From positions 1 through 64,000 of the forward strand of contig CANCFT010000009.1 of the NCBI GenBank assembly GCA_947377285.1: a stretch of 64,000 nucleotides of DNA, in the 5' to 3' direction. Both the position numbers and the translations under genes were made by a program. Under the pieces are notes generated by a model that worked only from the letters and a program-made list of their open reading frames with translations, was not told the origin of the DNA and made no database searches. The stretch is from Bacteriovoracaceae bacterium (GTDB lineage: Bacteria; Bdellovibrionota; Bacteriovoracia; Bacteriovoracales; Bacteriovoracaceae). Shown piece by piece: positions 50,678-61,097 of the stretch. The first letter of the stretch is position 1. Each line of letters opens with the position of its first letter.

Positions 50678-52692
50678 TGAAATTTTTCAAACACACTCTT
50701 TTAATAGCATTAGCTGTAAGTGCTTTTGCTTGTAAGCAAAATCCTTATCCTGCCTCCGGAGAGCGTACTGTTGTTCAAAGCCAAGAGCAACGTGCAGTAG
50801 AGCCGCCATTAAGTAGTTCAGTCGAAGATGTTATTGAATTTAAAGAAGGCCGATATAGAGAATATAAAATCCGAGTTTCGGTAAAAGATCCAGGTAAACC
50901 TATCGTGAGTTTTGATAATCTACCTGCTGGGGCAGAATATGATAAAGATAATTTTTTATTAAAATGGCGCCCAAATTTTTTTGATGGAAATGACCCAGTT
51001 GATCCAACCATTAAAACTAGAATTTATCCAATAACTCTTTGGTTAAGAAGTAGTACAGATAATGTTCGGGCCTATCGAAAAACAATTAACTTAGTTGTTT
51101 CAGATACACCTCAGTTAATTGATATAATTCCAGATTCGGTTACTTCAGTCGAGGAAGGGAAGAAATTTAGCAACACATTTAAAATCAACAATGCAGATTT
51201 TCCAAAAGGTCCATTTCGAATTGTTACTTCAGGAATGCCTGCTAATACTGAAGTTGTGAAAGTAGATGAGAATACTTATAAACTCGAATTCTCTCCAGAT
51301 TATTACCACGTCAATCGTAAATTAAACGGACCTCGCAAATCCTATTTGGGAAAAATTATTGTAGCGAATCCGGCCAACCAAAGTGCAACTAAAGAAATTA
51401 ATATAGACGTTCAAGATAAACGTTTAGTTTCTAAATTAGTGACACCTGCAACTTTGAGTCAGGGTCTTGATGTGAGTTTTCAAGTCGTAGGTTATGATAC
51501 AAATAAAGAAATGCCACCGGTAGTGAGTCTCGTTTCTTCAAGACCTGGATTTGGTAAATTTTCTTTTAGTGATATTAAAAATGAAGACAGCAGCTCAACT
51601 GTGCTGAATGTTTCTTGGACTGATATTCCTCCAACTCATAATGGCGAGGAGTTTAATTTAACTTTTAGATCGTGCGTTTTAGGTGAGTACAACTCAATTG
51701 ATAATTGCACTGAATCAACAACTAAAGTAAAAATCATTGTGAAAGACCGCAATCCTCCACAAATTGCCAGAATCAATTGGCCAGTTGGTGAAATTATTTA
51801 TTCAAATTTCGCTGAAACAGTTCTTCGCAAAATTCAAATACGTGATGGGGAAGATCCAAATCTAAAAATTAAAGTTGAAATTTTTCCTGAGTCATTACGA
51901 AAATATGTTACTTGGAGTGGTGACACTTTAAAATTAAACTTTACTGAAGCTGGAACATTTCAATTTAATGTTAAAGCAACTTCTGATTATAATATTTCAT
52001 CATCGGAGAGTTTTCTGGTTGAAGTCTTTCCAAAAGATAGAAATAAAATACTTTTCTTTGCTGATTCGACAAGAGATCCAGAAGTTATTTTTTATAAAAA
52101 AACTTTTAAAAATGTCGATATCATGAATCCTGCTATTCAAGAAATAAATGTGAGAAACCTCTCAGGTCGCGACACATTAGTCCTTGGTACAAGTTCATTA
52201 ATGGACAAAGAAGTTCAGCCAATGATTCTTAAAGCAATTGATAAAATTAAAAATATCGTAGTCGCTTCACCTCTCATAGATCAGCTTCCAGATCAATTTT
52301 TAGAAAAACTTAGATTGAATTATGGACTTGTGACAATTGGTAGATATAGCCAATTGCCCAACCTGCCTCCGTTAGAGCAAATGCAGTTTGCTAAAACCAG
52401 TCAGTTTGGTGATTCAATCAATCCAGTTTTCTTAAAACGAACAGCGTCTTCTGAGTCTCGTGATCCAATGCTTTTTAATGGTGGTCTCTATGAGCCTAAA
52501 AAAGTTTGTAAGGGCGTTTTAGGATTATCTCTTAATGGAAATAATCCCTATGTCATTGGAGTTGTTTGTAATCGCGAAAATGGAGGAAGAATTTCTCTAT
52601 TAGGAACTGAGTGGGCCGATCTCGCAGTTTCTACTGGCGATGAGCAAATTCCAGTGCAGTGGTTTAATACTATGATAAATGGACAATTCTAA
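50677..52692 (+). CDS. Lipoprotein with Ig/cadherin-like repeats
   Basis: A 671-residue lipoprotein (signal AVSAFACKQ, lipid Cys at 19). The body holds repeated beta-sandwich units: VSFDNLPAGAEYDKDNFLLK resembles a putative Ig/cadherin-like motif, and similar segments recur (near 190 and 300). The C-terminal 200 residues look like a globular domain (ILFFADSTRDPEVI). It probably lies in the periplasm or at the cell surface. Its ATG overlaps the transducer stop. Confidence 0.82.
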   Translation: MKFFKHTLLIALAVSAFACKQNPYPASGERTVVQSQEQRAVEPPLSSSVEDVIEFKEGRYREYKIRVSVKDPGKPIVSFDNLPAGAEYDKDNFLLKWRPNFFDGNDPVDPTIKTRIYPITLWLRSSTDNVRAYRKTINLVVSDTPQLIDIIPDSVTSVEEGKKFSNTFKINNADFPKGPFRIVTSGMPANTEVVKVDENTYKLEFSPDYYHVNRKLNGPRKSYLGKIIVANPANQSATKEINIDVQDKRLVSKLVTPATLSQGLDVSFQVVGYDTNKEMPPVVSLVSSRPGFGKFSFSDIKNEDSSSTVLNVSWTDIPPTHNGEEFNLTFRSCVLGEYNSIDNCTESTTKVKIIVKDRNPPQIARINWPVGEIIYSNFAETVLRKIQIRDGEDPNLKIKVEIFPESLRKYVTWSGDTLKLNFTEAGTFQFNVKATSDYNISSSESFLVEVFPKDRNKILFFADSTRDPEVIFYKKTFKNVDIMNPAIQEINVRNLSGRDTLVLGTSSLMDKEVQPMILKAIDKIKNIVVASPLIDQLPDQFLEKLRLNYGLVTIGRYSQLPNLPPLEQMQFAKTSQFGDSINPVFLKRTASSESRDPMLFNGGLYEPKKVCKGVLGLSLNGNNPYVIGVVCNRENGGRISLLGTEWADLAVSTGDEQIPVQWFNTMINGQF

Positions 52693-52702
52693 GGAATATT
52701 TT

Positions 52703-53407
52703 ATGAAGTTAAAAAAATTAGTCATTATTACTTCGTTTATCGCTTTAAGTTGCACAGTCGCAATGGCCGAAGAAAAATCAGAACTTGAAAAAAAGTTGGA
52801 CTCTCTCAGTATTCCTGATGATAAAGTAACAAGTGTTCTCAGCGAAGATAAACTTTATATTGTTAACACTCGCTACTCGAGCTTGGTTAACCGCCATGAA
52901 CTAACATTGGCCGGAGCAAATAATTTTACGGCCGACAGTCACCTCTCAACTCAACAAGCGGCACTAGCTTATCGTTATCATATTAACAGTAATTGGTCGG
53001 CAGGTCTTAGATATACACGGTATACAAATGAACTTACCAATGCTGGAAAAAGATTATTTGATGATAAAAAAATGCTACCAGACACTGACTATGCTTTAAA
53101 TGCTCAGGAAGCTTTTGTTAATTATAATACTATCTATGGAAAATTAAGATGGAATGAAAACACTGTTGTTTATTTCGATCAATATATTGCCTTAGGAGGT
53201 GGAAAAATTAAATTAGCTTCAGGTAAAACGAATTTAGCATTTGCTGATTTAGGATTATCTTTTTGGATTGGTAACCATATGAGTTCCAGAGTTGGTCTTA
53301 AAAATGAATTTTATAAGCAAACACAGTTAAGTGGTTCTCGCAATATTCACAATGGAGTTGGTTATATTGAATTTGGTTACCTCTTCGGTAACGGGGACCG
53401 TGGATGA
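52703..53407 (+). CDS. Outer-membrane beta-barrel protein of the motor operon
   Basis: A 234-residue protein with a signal peptide ending near AMA. Alternating strands (YIVNTRYSSLVNRHELTLAG, QQAALAYRYHINSNWSAGLR, and a final VGYIEFGYLFG) predict a small barrel of the type found in delta-proteobacterial gliding clusters (GltA/GltB/GltH-like). AAGGAA precedes the ATG at 52703. It offers the outer-membrane anchor of the complex. Confidence 0.85.
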   Translation: MKLKKLVIITSFIALSCTVAMAEEKSELEKKLDSLSIPDDKVTSVLSEDKLYIVNTRYSSLVNRHELTLAGANNFTADSHLSTQQAALAYRYHINSNWSAGLRYTRYTNELTNAGKRLFDDKKMLPDTDYALNAQEAFVNYNTIYGKLRWNENTVVYFDQYIALGGGKIKLASGKTNLAFADLGLSFWIGNHMSSRVGLKNEFYKQTQLSGSRNIHNGVGYIEFGYLFGNGDRG

Positions 53408-54942
53408 AATTATTTGTTGGTCTCCTTTTTATAATTGGTAGCTTTAATGCATTTGCAGATTCTAGTGCTCTTCAAAAACTAGAAGGAAGTGAAATTGATT
53501 TCTCTTCACAAATCAAAGTTCAAAAACAATTGAATTTAGATAATCCATTTGTCATTCAACTTTTCTCTTCTTGGAAAGCCTTGGGCCCATTAGAAATGTC
53601 GACTAACCTTTGGGTAGAACTTATTTTAGATAAGCAATACCTAAAAGCATTGTCATTGCTTCCCAGCTTAAAAGAAACGAAACTCGTTGCAATTAAAAAT
53701 GCTAGTGAGCTTTATCTTTTATACCAAACCGGACATATAGAAACTTTCTTATCTAAGTGGATCGAGTTATCGAGCAGTACTAATTTTTTGCAAACTGAGT
53801 TGGGATTAGCATTAGATCAAATCGTTGGAACTAAAAGTACTCAATTAATCCTAGATAACGGATTTGAATTGACTAATGATATCAGTTTAAAACTTGCAAA
53901 AATTGAGAAAATTCCTTCTAAATTAAATTATTCACTTCAGGCTTTTAGAGCATTGCGCTCAAGAGAAAATGCGCTCGGCTGGATTAGTAAACTTGATGAA
54001 TCAGATCCACTCCGGATGCCTCTTGCTCAAACAGCTCTACTTCATTATGCCAAAGAAGGGAAAATCGGAGCATCTGGTAAAATTATCAAAAGTATAATTG
54101 AACCTATTCTTAGCAAATCTAGTGATGAGGAAGAACTTTCACTTTATTTTATGACTCTTGGAAGACTTCTGTATCAAGCAGGAGCACTTAGCGAGTCAAA
54201 AAAATATTATGACTTGATCCCTGAGAGTTCTAGTTATTTTTTGAAAGCTAAATCAGAAGCATTATGGGCCCACTTAAGAGAAAAAGATTATTCTCGGACA
54301 AAAGGAGAGCTAGCTTCGCTTGAGTTAAGCATGTTCAATGATAAGTTTTATCCTGAAGCTTATTTAATAAGTGCCATGGCCAATGTGATGTTGTGCGAGT
54401 TTGTTGAATCGAGAGCGGCAATTAATCGTTTTATCGATGTAAATAAAAAATGGGCCCGTGAGATTGATAAAAATATTAATGATCCAAAAGCATTACCTGT
54501 TACGAAAAATTTATTTATTACTAATCTAGAAAAAGCAAAAGTCTCTTTAGTTAAAGAAAAAAAGAGATTGGAATTACAAAAGCTTGATCCACAATATTCA
54601 TTACCAATTGATTCACAAATAGCAAGCATTGATAAAGCACTGAGAAATGAAATTTCAACTCAATGGAGTAATCGCAAAAAAGTTTTAGAAACAGCTTTTT
54701 ATAAAATGCAATTTGTAAAAATTGAACTAATTTCACGTATGCGAGCAGTCGAAATGAATATGAAAATTGCAGGAAGCGATGAAGTTCGCCAGCAAAGTGC
54801 TGCCCCTGTTCGCAATAATCAATTAAGTTTTCCTCGCGATGGAGCCCTTTGGGGTGATGAACTTTTTCATATGAGTGCAACTGTTAAAAATAAATGTATG
54901 TCTGGCGAAATTAAAAATGATTCTAAAGGTGAACATAAATGA
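53404..54942 (+). CDS. TPR-type exported protein 2
   Basis: A 512-residue protein with a signal peptide (GLLFIIGSFNAFA) and a helical-repeat body (ESKKYYDLIPESSSYFLKA, then VESRAAINRFIDVNKK), TPR-like, and a long coiled helix near 395-470. It overlaps both neighbours by four bases. It is probably a periplasmic scaffold that links the barrel and the vWA lipoprotein. Confidence 0.82.
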   Translation: MKLFVGLLFIIGSFNAFADSSALQKLEGSEIDFSSQIKVQKQLNLDNPFVIQLFSSWKALGPLEMSTNLWVELILDKQYLKALSLLPSLKETKLVAIKNASELYLLYQTGHIETFLSKWIELSSSTNFLQTELGLALDQIVGTKSTQLILDNGFELTNDISLKLAKIEKIPSKLNYSLQAFRALRSRENALGWISKLDESDPLRMPLAQTALLHYAKEGKIGASGKIIKSIIEPILSKSSDEEELSLYFMTLGRLLYQAGALSESKKYYDLIPESSSYFLKAKSEALWAHLREKDYSRTKGELASLELSMFNDKFYPEAYLISAMANVMLCEFVESRAAINRFIDVNKKWAREIDKNINDPKALPVTKNLFITNLEKAKVSLVKEKKRLELQKLDPQYSLPIDSQIASIDKALRNEISTQWSNRKKVLETAFYKMQFVKIELISRMRAVEMNMKIAGSDEVRQQSAAPVRNNQLSFPRDGALWGDELFHMSATVKNKCMSGEIKNDSKGEHK

Positions 54943-55991
54943 AATCATTATTGATTATTATTCTAGTGCTTACGACACTCTCATGTAGTAAATCGACAAG
55001 TTATTCGTATTATCAAAATATTCAGGCCTTAGAAGTTGATAAAAATCTTTATCCATTAAGTTTACTTGAAAGTGATAAAAATATTGACGTGATTTTATTG
55101 ATTGATAATTCAGGAAGTATGAATTCAATTCAACAAAACGTAATTCGCAATTCACGTATTTTTTTAGAGCAATTTGCCAAACAACCTTTTATTAATTGGA
55201 AAATTGGTTTGATTTCTACCGATAAAGCAGATGCACCCTATTTAGGTTTTGACACTTCATTTGATTGGACTCTTATTGACTCACGTGACCCGAGTTCATT
55301 TGATCGAACTGTTGCCCAGTTCCAAGATGCAGTTTCAAAATTTGGCACAAGTGGTGATTCTACTGAGTATGTTTTTTATAATGTTAAAAGAGCACTAGAT
55401 AATTACGATGGTCATACTCCATCAAAACCAGCTTTTCTTAGGCCAAATTCTCATTTAGTAGTTATAATGATTACAGATGAAACAGAACAAAGTGAACAGG
55501 GCTTTGGTCCTGCATACAATGCTCCAGTTTTTGCGAAAACAATGTCTCAGTATATTGCTGGTAATAAAATATTGCGATTTTACGGTGCCCTTAATCGAGT
55601 AGATCTTCAAGGTTGCAATATGCCTGGAGACAGTATTCCTTATGCTGGAAGTCAGTTTGAAACTATTATCAACCTGACTAAAGGATTTAATATTTCTGCA
55701 TGTATCGATGATTTTGGATCGGAATTGGCAAAAATTGGAAAAGACATCGCCTCTTTAGTTGGGCTTCCAAGTTTACTTTTAAAGCAAAGACCAATGGCCG
55801 ACACAATAAAAGTCTCTTACAAAGGCAAATCTCTCCCTTCAGGTCGTAAAGAAGATGGGGGAATTTGGTTTTACGAAGAAAGCACCAATACAATTAATTT
55901 TTACAGCATGGACTTTGTTGAAGATCCAATGAAAGATGCATTTAAAATTGAATTTGATGTCGATGACGGAAATACTCGCTCAAAACTATGA
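54939..55991 (+). CDS. von Willebrand factor A-domain lipoprotein
   Basis: A 350-residue lipoprotein (signal LTTLSC, lipid Cys at 16). The vWA domain has an intact MIDAS: DVILLIDNSGSMNSIQ near 50, with the conserved T further on and HLVVIMITDETEQ near 170. It would bind metal and ligands, as in adhesion proteins. Last gene of the operon. A vWA part could give contact with surface or prey in this motor complex (inference). Confidence 0.87.
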   Translation: MKSLLIIILVLTTLSCSKSTSYSYYQNIQALEVDKNLYPLSLLESDKNIDVILLIDNSGSMNSIQQNVIRNSRIFLEQFAKQPFINWKIGLISTDKADAPYLGFDTSFDWTLIDSRDPSSFDRTVAQFQDAVSKFGTSGDSTEYVFYNVKRALDNYDGHTPSKPAFLRPNSHLVVIMITDETEQSEQGFGPAYNAPVFAKTMSQYIAGNKILRFYGALNRVDLQGCNMPGDSIPYAGSQFETIINLTKGFNISACIDDFGSELAKIGKDIASLVGLPSLLLKQRPMADTIKVSYKGKSLPSGRKEDGGIWFYEESTNTINFYSMDFVEDPMKDAFKIEFDVDDGNTRSKL

Positions 55992-56483
55992 ACAAATTGA
56001 GTTTTCAAGTAAAATTTTAGTTGTTAATCCAGTTCCAATTTCATCAAATTGATTAAAGATAGTTACTTCTATTTGGGTTTTAGAAACATTTTTAAAATCA
56101 ATTTTGATTGTAAGAGTAAATTCTTTTTCAGGTTTTGTAGTGAATCGAATTTTATCATGAAAATAGTAATGAACTCCCAATTCATCTTTAAGAGCAGTCC
56201 CTCGTTCAAAGGGCAAGTAACTTAACTGCATATGATGGCCATCTTCAAAACGACCAAGATAGATGAAGAGCTTTATAGCGGGGATTGGTGACCTGGTAGT
56301 TGCATCTAAAAAGGGAGAAGCATCTTTACCAATTTCAGTCTGCAAAGTGTCAATCTTTTGGACTGGTAAATCATTTATGCTTTGAGTTTGATAACATCCT
56401 AGGTACTGCTCAAAGAGATTCTCTGCTTTACTTAGATTTGGTGTGAGTGAAATGACAAGTATAGATAAAATGAGTATTTTCAT
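55986..56483 (-). CDS. Exported protein, unknown function
   Basis: A 165-residue protein with a signal peptide (LILSILVISLTPNLSKA). The mature domain is beta-rich (GRFEDGHHMQLSYLPF, EFTLTIKIDFKNV, IEVTIFNQFDEIGTG) with cysteines at each end (LGCYQT and the C-terminal CS). Lipocalin-like is a possible fold. It converges on the vWA gene and overlaps it by six bases. Confidence 0.6.
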   Translation of the reverse strand: MKILILSILVISLTPNLSKAENLFEQYLGCYQTQSINDLPVQKIDTLQTEIGKDASPFLDATTRSPIPAIKLFIYLGRFEDGHHMQLSYLPFERGTALKDELGVHYYFHDKIRFTTKPEKEFTLTIKIDFKNVSKTQIEVTIFNQFDEIGTGLTTKILLENSICS

Positions 56484-56525
56484 AATTTTATTATTTAAAC
56501 TTTATCTAAAAGGATGGCAAGATCT

Positions 56526-56867
56526 ATGACTGCAAAAGAACTAGTAATAACTGATTTAATTATAGGCGATGGGAAAGAGGTAGTAAAAGGAGCGTTAGTG
56601 ATTGTTCATTATAGTGGATTTCTTGAAGGCAGAATGAAATTTGATTCTTCTCTAGATCGTAATCATCCTTTTGAATTTGTCATTGGTTCTGGAAGAGTCA
56701 TAAAAGGTTGGGACGAAGGAGTAATGGGGATGAAAGTTGGTGGCAAGCGAACACTTTATGTTCCTGCTCATTTAGCTTATGGTGAACGACAGATTGGATC
56801 AATGATTCCACCCAATTCAAATTTATTTTTTGAAGTTGAACTATTAGAAGTTCGTACGCGTGATTAA
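56526..56867 (+). CDS. FKBP-type peptidyl-prolyl isomerase
   Basis: About 113 residues of FKBP fold: KGALVIVHYSGFLEGRMKFDSS, then FVIGSGRVIKGWDEGVMGMKVGG and RTLYVPAHLAYGER, with the aromatic active-site pocket intact. No signal peptide, so cytoplasmic. The ATG at 56514 touches the AAAGGA site, so I prefer 56526, though spacing is long. The stop shares TTAA with the convergent transporter gene. Confidence 0.93.
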   Translation: MTAKELVITDLIIGDGKEVVKGALVIVHYSGFLEGRMKFDSSLDRNHPFEFVIGSGRVIKGWDEGVMGMKVGGKRTLYVPAHLAYGERQIGSMIPPNSNLFFEVELLEVRTRD

Positions 56868-57922
56868 GCTTTAATTCCACCAGCTAAAAAATCGCGTATC
56901 ATTCCGATGGCCATAGAAACGATTGAAGGTCCGATGAATAATCCAACTGCACCCATTAATTGCATTCCACCAATCATTGAAATAAGAATGATGACAGAGT
57001 TAATTTTAACTTTTTTACTTATCATTTGTGGCTTTATTATATTTTCAAAAATAAACCAGACAATGACTAGGTCAACAGCTCCAATAATTGCCCAGAGAGT
57101 ATTTCCCGTCATATGGATATAAATTAAGCACGGAACAATTAACACTGGCATTAAAAGTGGAATAACCCCTAAAAGACCAGCGGCCAATCCAATTAAAAAA
57201 CCCGAATTCAATCCTCCAATCATTAAAGGAATGGCCAGGAGAATACCTTCAAGGACACCAACTAAAACGACACCATTGATTGTACCTCGAAGAGCTAAAA
57301 TACCATTTTCGATATGAGATAAACCTCGAGGTGACAACCAATAGGAAAAAACATTTCTATATTTCTTCTTTATAGATTCTCCATTTTGCAGCATAAAATA
57401 AAATGAAATAATCATTACGACACAAGTAATAACTCGGTCAAGGACTTGGGACCAAAGTGAAGAAAAAAGTAAGACGAGCTTTCCACTGCTTAATTTATTA
57501 ACGGCTTCTATCAATCCAGCACTGGTTGCAATATTTGAATTCCAAAAATCAATGACTTTTTCTTTCATCGGTAAATATTCAAACCAATGAGGGTAATTAA
57601 GAACGCCATTATCTGTATTATTAGCAATATAATGTGATCCGGATTTATAGAGCTCACCAAGTTCAAAGAGGCCGTATAAAAATGGAGCTAAGAATAAAAG
57701 ACTAAAAATGATTGTAAAAAAGAGGGCATGGTTTTTATTTCCTGATCCAAGAATTTTTAAATTCTTTTGACTTATTTTTTCAAATATTGGCCAAACAGAA
57801 AGTGCCGTCACAGCTCCCCATAAAATTCCAAACATAAATGACTGAATTATAAAAAAGGATAAAATGATAAATATCAGTGAAAATATAAAGTAATTTCTTT
57901 CGCTGTTTTTTGTATCGTCCAT
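56864..57922 (-). CDS. AI-2E-family transporter-like membrane protein
   Basis: A 352-residue protein with eight or so helices of the PF01594 family (TqsA/YdiK-like), which exports autoinducer-2 or ions. Typical segments are SFMFGILWGAVTALSVWPIF near the N-terminus and GLAAGLLGVIPLLMPVLIVP then GGMQLMGAVGLFIGPSIVSM near the C-terminus. The substrate cannot be told. Divergent from the chemoreceptor gene. Confidence 0.9.
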   Translation of the reverse strand: MDDTKNSERNYFIFSLIFIILSFFIIQSFMFGILWGAVTALSVWPIFEKISQKNLKILGSGNKNHALFFTIIFSLLFLAPFLYGLFELGELYKSGSHYIANNTDNGVLNYPHWFEYLPMKEKVIDFWNSNIATSAGLIEAVNKLSSGKLVLLFSSLWSQVLDRVITCVVMIISFYFMLQNGESIKKKYRNVFSYWLSPRGLSHIENGILALRGTINGVVLVGVLEGILLAIPLMIGGLNSGFLIGLAAGLLGVIPLLMPVLIVPCLIYIHMTGNTLWAIIGAVDLVIVWFIFENIIKPQMISKKVKINSVIILISMIGGMQLMGAVGLFIGPSIVSMAIGMIRDFLAGGIKA

Positions 57923-58101
57923 TCAATCCTCAAATCACTGTTTTTATTTCTATATTCAGTATAGTGCTAAACCTGTAAAACTCAAATTGAAGCATGAATA
58001 TACAACTGCGAGGCTCGGGTATTTGAATGATAACAATTAAGTAATCATTTATTTAAATTTTTTGACGATAATGAATTGCGAATTCTTTTTTAGGGGAACC
58101 A

Positions 58102-60015
58102 ATGAATATCTTAAATATTTTAAAATCTAAATTAATGCTCAAAATCGTTAGCATAAATCTCTTAGGTGCAATACCAATTATTTTAGCAATATTTTATTTT
58201 GTAATCCCTAAGTTCGAATCAAACTACCATCAAAATAGAGAAGAGAGAATTAAAGCTACTGTTGAATCAGTTTATAATATTTTAGATTCATTTAAATCCA
58301 AAGTAGATAAAAAAGAAATGACAGAAATGGTTGCTCAGTCTGAAGCTGCTAAATTCATTTCAAATTTGCGTTACGGCGAATCTGAATATTTTTGGATCAA
58401 TAATACAAAACTTAAAATGATTATGCATCCAATGAAGCCAGAACTTAATGGTAAAGATTTGAGTGGAATGAAAGACCCATCGGGAAAAAAAATCTTTGTG
58501 GAAATGGTTGATGTTGCTCAAAATAAAGGAAGTGGATTTGTTTCTTATAAATGGCCTAAACCAGGAGAAGATCAACCTGTTGATAAAACTTCTTATGTCA
58601 CGCTTTATAAACCGTGGGGCTGGGTACTTGGAAATGGTGTTTATATAGACGATGTAAATAAAGCTATAACAAAATTTAAATTAAATCTTTACTTTATTAT
58701 TGCTATTGCGCTTTGTATTTCAATGTCAATTACGGTTATCTCTTCTGTTTACCAAACGAGAGAACTACAAGCGATGAATAGCGAACTTTCTTCCAAAGAA
58801 GAAACTGAATTAGCCTTGAAGCGAGCAGAAGCAGATAAAAAAGAAGCGCTTGAAGCTAAAAAAATTGCAGAAATTGAAAAACAAAAGGCGGAAGTCGCAG
58901 TCCTTGAGGCACTTGAAGCAAAAAGAATTGCAGAAATTGAAAAACAAAAAGCTTCAGAAGCTGTGATGATGGCAGCAGAAGAGAAAAAGCGTGCTGAAGA
59001 GCTGGCAGTAAATGAAAAAAAATCAGCTGAAGAATTAAGAATAAAAGTTGATAAAATTCTAGAAGTTGTTCGTTCTGCAGAGTCAGGTGATTTGACATCA
59101 GCAATTGATATTCATGGGACAGATGCAATAGGACAGCTTTCGAATGCCTTAAATTCATTTTTTGATCAACTCTCTAATGATTTAGTACAAATTGATTTTT
59201 GTGCAAAAACACTTGCACATCAATCACTTGATTTAGATAGCAAATGTATTGTGCTAGGGCAAAATGCAAAAGATACAAATTCTCACTCTTTAGAGATGAG
59301 TACTCAGACAGATAAAGTTGTCTCGAATATTAAAAATTTAAATCAATCAACGAACGAAATGAAACAAGCTGTTAGTGAAATTTCACGCCAGGCCAATGAA
59401 ACAAGTAAGTTTTCAACTGATGCTGTTAAATTTGTTAATGAAGCAAAATCTCTTGGTGGAATTCTCGGAGAAAATTCGACAGACATCGCTCAATTTATTG
59501 ATGTCATAACTGCTATTGCAAGACAAACGAATCTTTTAGCTTTAAATGCGACGATAGAAGCAGCAAGAGCAGGAGAGGCCGGAAAAGGGTTTGCGGTAGT
59601 TGCCAATGAAGTAAAAGAACTTGCAAGGCAGTCTGCCAAAGCAGCTGATGAAATTACGAAAAAAGTAATGACTATTAAAACGAATTCTCAAGAACTCACA
59701 AATTCAATTCTAAAAGTGAATGATCAAATGGAGAATATAAATAATGCTTCTCGAGTTGTTGCCAGTGCTACCGAAGAGCAGTTTGCAACGACAGATCAGT
59801 TTGTAGAACTCATTGGGTATTCTGTAAAAGAAGCTGATCTTATTGGGCTTGGAGCAACTAAGGTGAATCAATCTGCGGTCTCAACAAGTAAGGTTGTTCA
59901 TGAAAATGTTATTATTTCTAAAGAACTTGGAGAAACGAGTGAGAAGCTCAATAAAATGGTCAAAAAGTTTAAATTAAAAAATACTAATAATCCGAAATTG
60001 AGAAATGTTGCTTAA
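58102..60015 (+). CDS. Methyl-accepting chemotaxis protein with Cache domain
   Basis: A 637-residue receptor: TM1 (13-33), single Cache_2 sensor (45-190, with [11 protein letters not shown] and [14 protein letters not shown]), TM2 (194-217), a coiled coil (228-320) with a 21-residue duplication, a HAMP-like segment ([18 protein letters not shown]) and the signalling domain with hairpin [20 protein letters not shown] near 475. It senses small organic ligands and controls CheA. The long coiled coil between TM2 and HAMP is unusual. Confidence 0.95.
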   Translation: MNILNILKSKLMLKIVSINLLGAIPIILAIFYFVIPKFESNYHQNREERIKATVESVYNILDSFKSKVDKKEMTEMVAQSEAAKFISNLRYGESEYFWINNTKLKMIMHPMKPELNGKDLSGMKDPSGKKIFVEMVDVAQNKGSGFVSYKWPKPGEDQPVDKTSYVTLYKPWGWVLGNGVYIDDVNKAITKFKLNLYFIIAIALCISMSITVISSVYQTRELQAMNSELSSKEETELALKRAEADKKEALEAKKIAEIEKQKAEVAVLEALEAKRIAEIEKQKASEAVMMAAEEKKRAEELAVNEKKSAEELRIKVDKILEVVRSAESGDLTSAIDIHGTDAIGQLSNALNSFFDQLSNDLVQIDFCAKTLAHQSLDLDSKCIVLGQNAKDTNSHSLEMSTQTDKVVSNIKNLNQSTNEMKQAVSEISRQANETSKFSTDAVKFVNEAKSLGGILGENSTDIAQFIDVITAIARQTNLLALNATIEAARAGEAGKGFAVVANEVKELARQSAKAADEITKKVMTIKTNSQELTNSILKVNDQMENINNASRVVASATEEQFATTDQFVELIGYSVKEADLIGLGATKVNQSAVSTSKVVHENVIISKELGETSEKLNKMVKKFKLKNTNNPKLRNVA

Positions 60016-60707
60016 AAATCCGATACAAGATCGACCAATTCTGGATTTTCAATAAAGGGATTCGTATTATTTTGTAATTCAATTATTTTATTATTTCTTA
60101 TTCTTTCTTGGTCATCAACTGGATCTGCATGATGCCAGGCCCGTAAAACTAATTGCTGGTTAGAATCTATTGGGTACTGATAGCGAATTGAAAAATAAAA
60201 AATGGCCCTTGCTACATTGCCTTTATGGGCCGATGGTGGCTCAAAACAATTCTCGCCAAGTTCATTAGTTCCACGCTTACTTTGATCTTGTGCCCATTTT
60301 ACAATTTTGACTTCACAAAATGGCAAATTAGAACGGATTGAGTTCGTTGAACTTGAGGTGACAAATAAATGGTGAAGATCACTTTTAGCTTCTCCATTTG
60401 CTCCTTCAGACTGAGGCCAAGTGTGCTCGATATTCATTAATTTTGCGCTTGGAATTTCTTGTGTTGTAATGCATTCACTTGGGGAATAAACACCACATAT
60501 TACTCCAGAGTGATTGTCGAGAATGGTGAATAAATCAATATTGGCTTGTTTATAATTTATTGGATGATGAGGAACTGTCACAATTTGATGAAGAAATATT
60601 TTTAAATCAGTAGCAGGTAATAATTTTAATTGATCCATTTCAAGATTTGAAAATTTGGCCCATGTGACCTTTGAAATGAATAATAAATAAAAAATCTGAA
60701 ATATCAT
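60012..60707 (-). CDS. endA: Exported endonuclease I
   Basis: A 231-residue EndA/Endonuclease I-family nuclease with a short signal peptide ([13 protein letters not shown]). Signature: [12 protein letters not shown], then [22 protein letters not shown] and [16 protein letters not shown]. It cleaves DNA in the periplasm or outside. It pairs with the NUC1-type nuclease for nucleic acid digestion. Shares TTAA with the chemoreceptor stop. Confidence 0.93.
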   Translation of the reverse strand: MIFQIFYLLFISKVTWAKFSNLEMDQLKLLPATDLKIFLHQIVTVPHHPINYKQANIDLFTILDNHSGVICGVYSPSECITTQEIPSAKLMNIEHTWPQSEGANGEAKSDLHHLFVTSSSTNSIRSNLPFCEVKIVKWAQDQSKRGTNELGENCFEPPSAHKGNVARAIFYFSIRYQYPIDSNQQLVLRAWHHADPVDDQERIRNNKIIELQNNTNPFIENPELVDLVSDF

Positions 60708-60848
60708 TTATATACTCCTAGTAGCCTATGAGTATCAAATTTTTGTGCGTTAAACAATTATCAATTGAAATTTGTTAGGACAATTTCTTAGGCAACTAGT
60801 TGTAAGTCGTGATAACTATAATCAAATTTTTAAATCATGGAGCCTACT

Positions 60849-61061
60849 GTGGTCAGCAAGTTCGCGGCAATTGTCGCAATCTTTTATTTTTCATTTTTCT
60901 CAAATTTAACTTTTGCTAAATCAACAACACATTCAAAAAGAGTCGAAGACTATTTTGAAATAATAAACAGTATTCAACACGATGATCAAAAATCAACAAT
61001 TGGAGAATTGGATATCGTCGTTATTAATAAATTCTCAGGAATGGTTGAAGCAGTTGCATAA
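60849..61061 (+). CDS. Small exported protein
   Basis: A 70-residue protein with a signal peptide (FAAIVAIFYFSFFSNLTFA). GGAG lies six bases before a GTG at 60849, so I reject the ATG at 60837, which would contain the site. The short mature part (KRVEDYFEIINSIQHDD) is charged. No family recognised. Confidence 0.5.
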   Translation: MVSKFAAIVAIFYFSFFSNLTFAKSTTHSKRVEDYFEIINSIQHDDQKSTIGELDIVVINKFSGMVEAVA

Positions 61062-61097
61062 GTTAAATGTTGGAAGAGTTTTCAAGGTGGTTTAACA

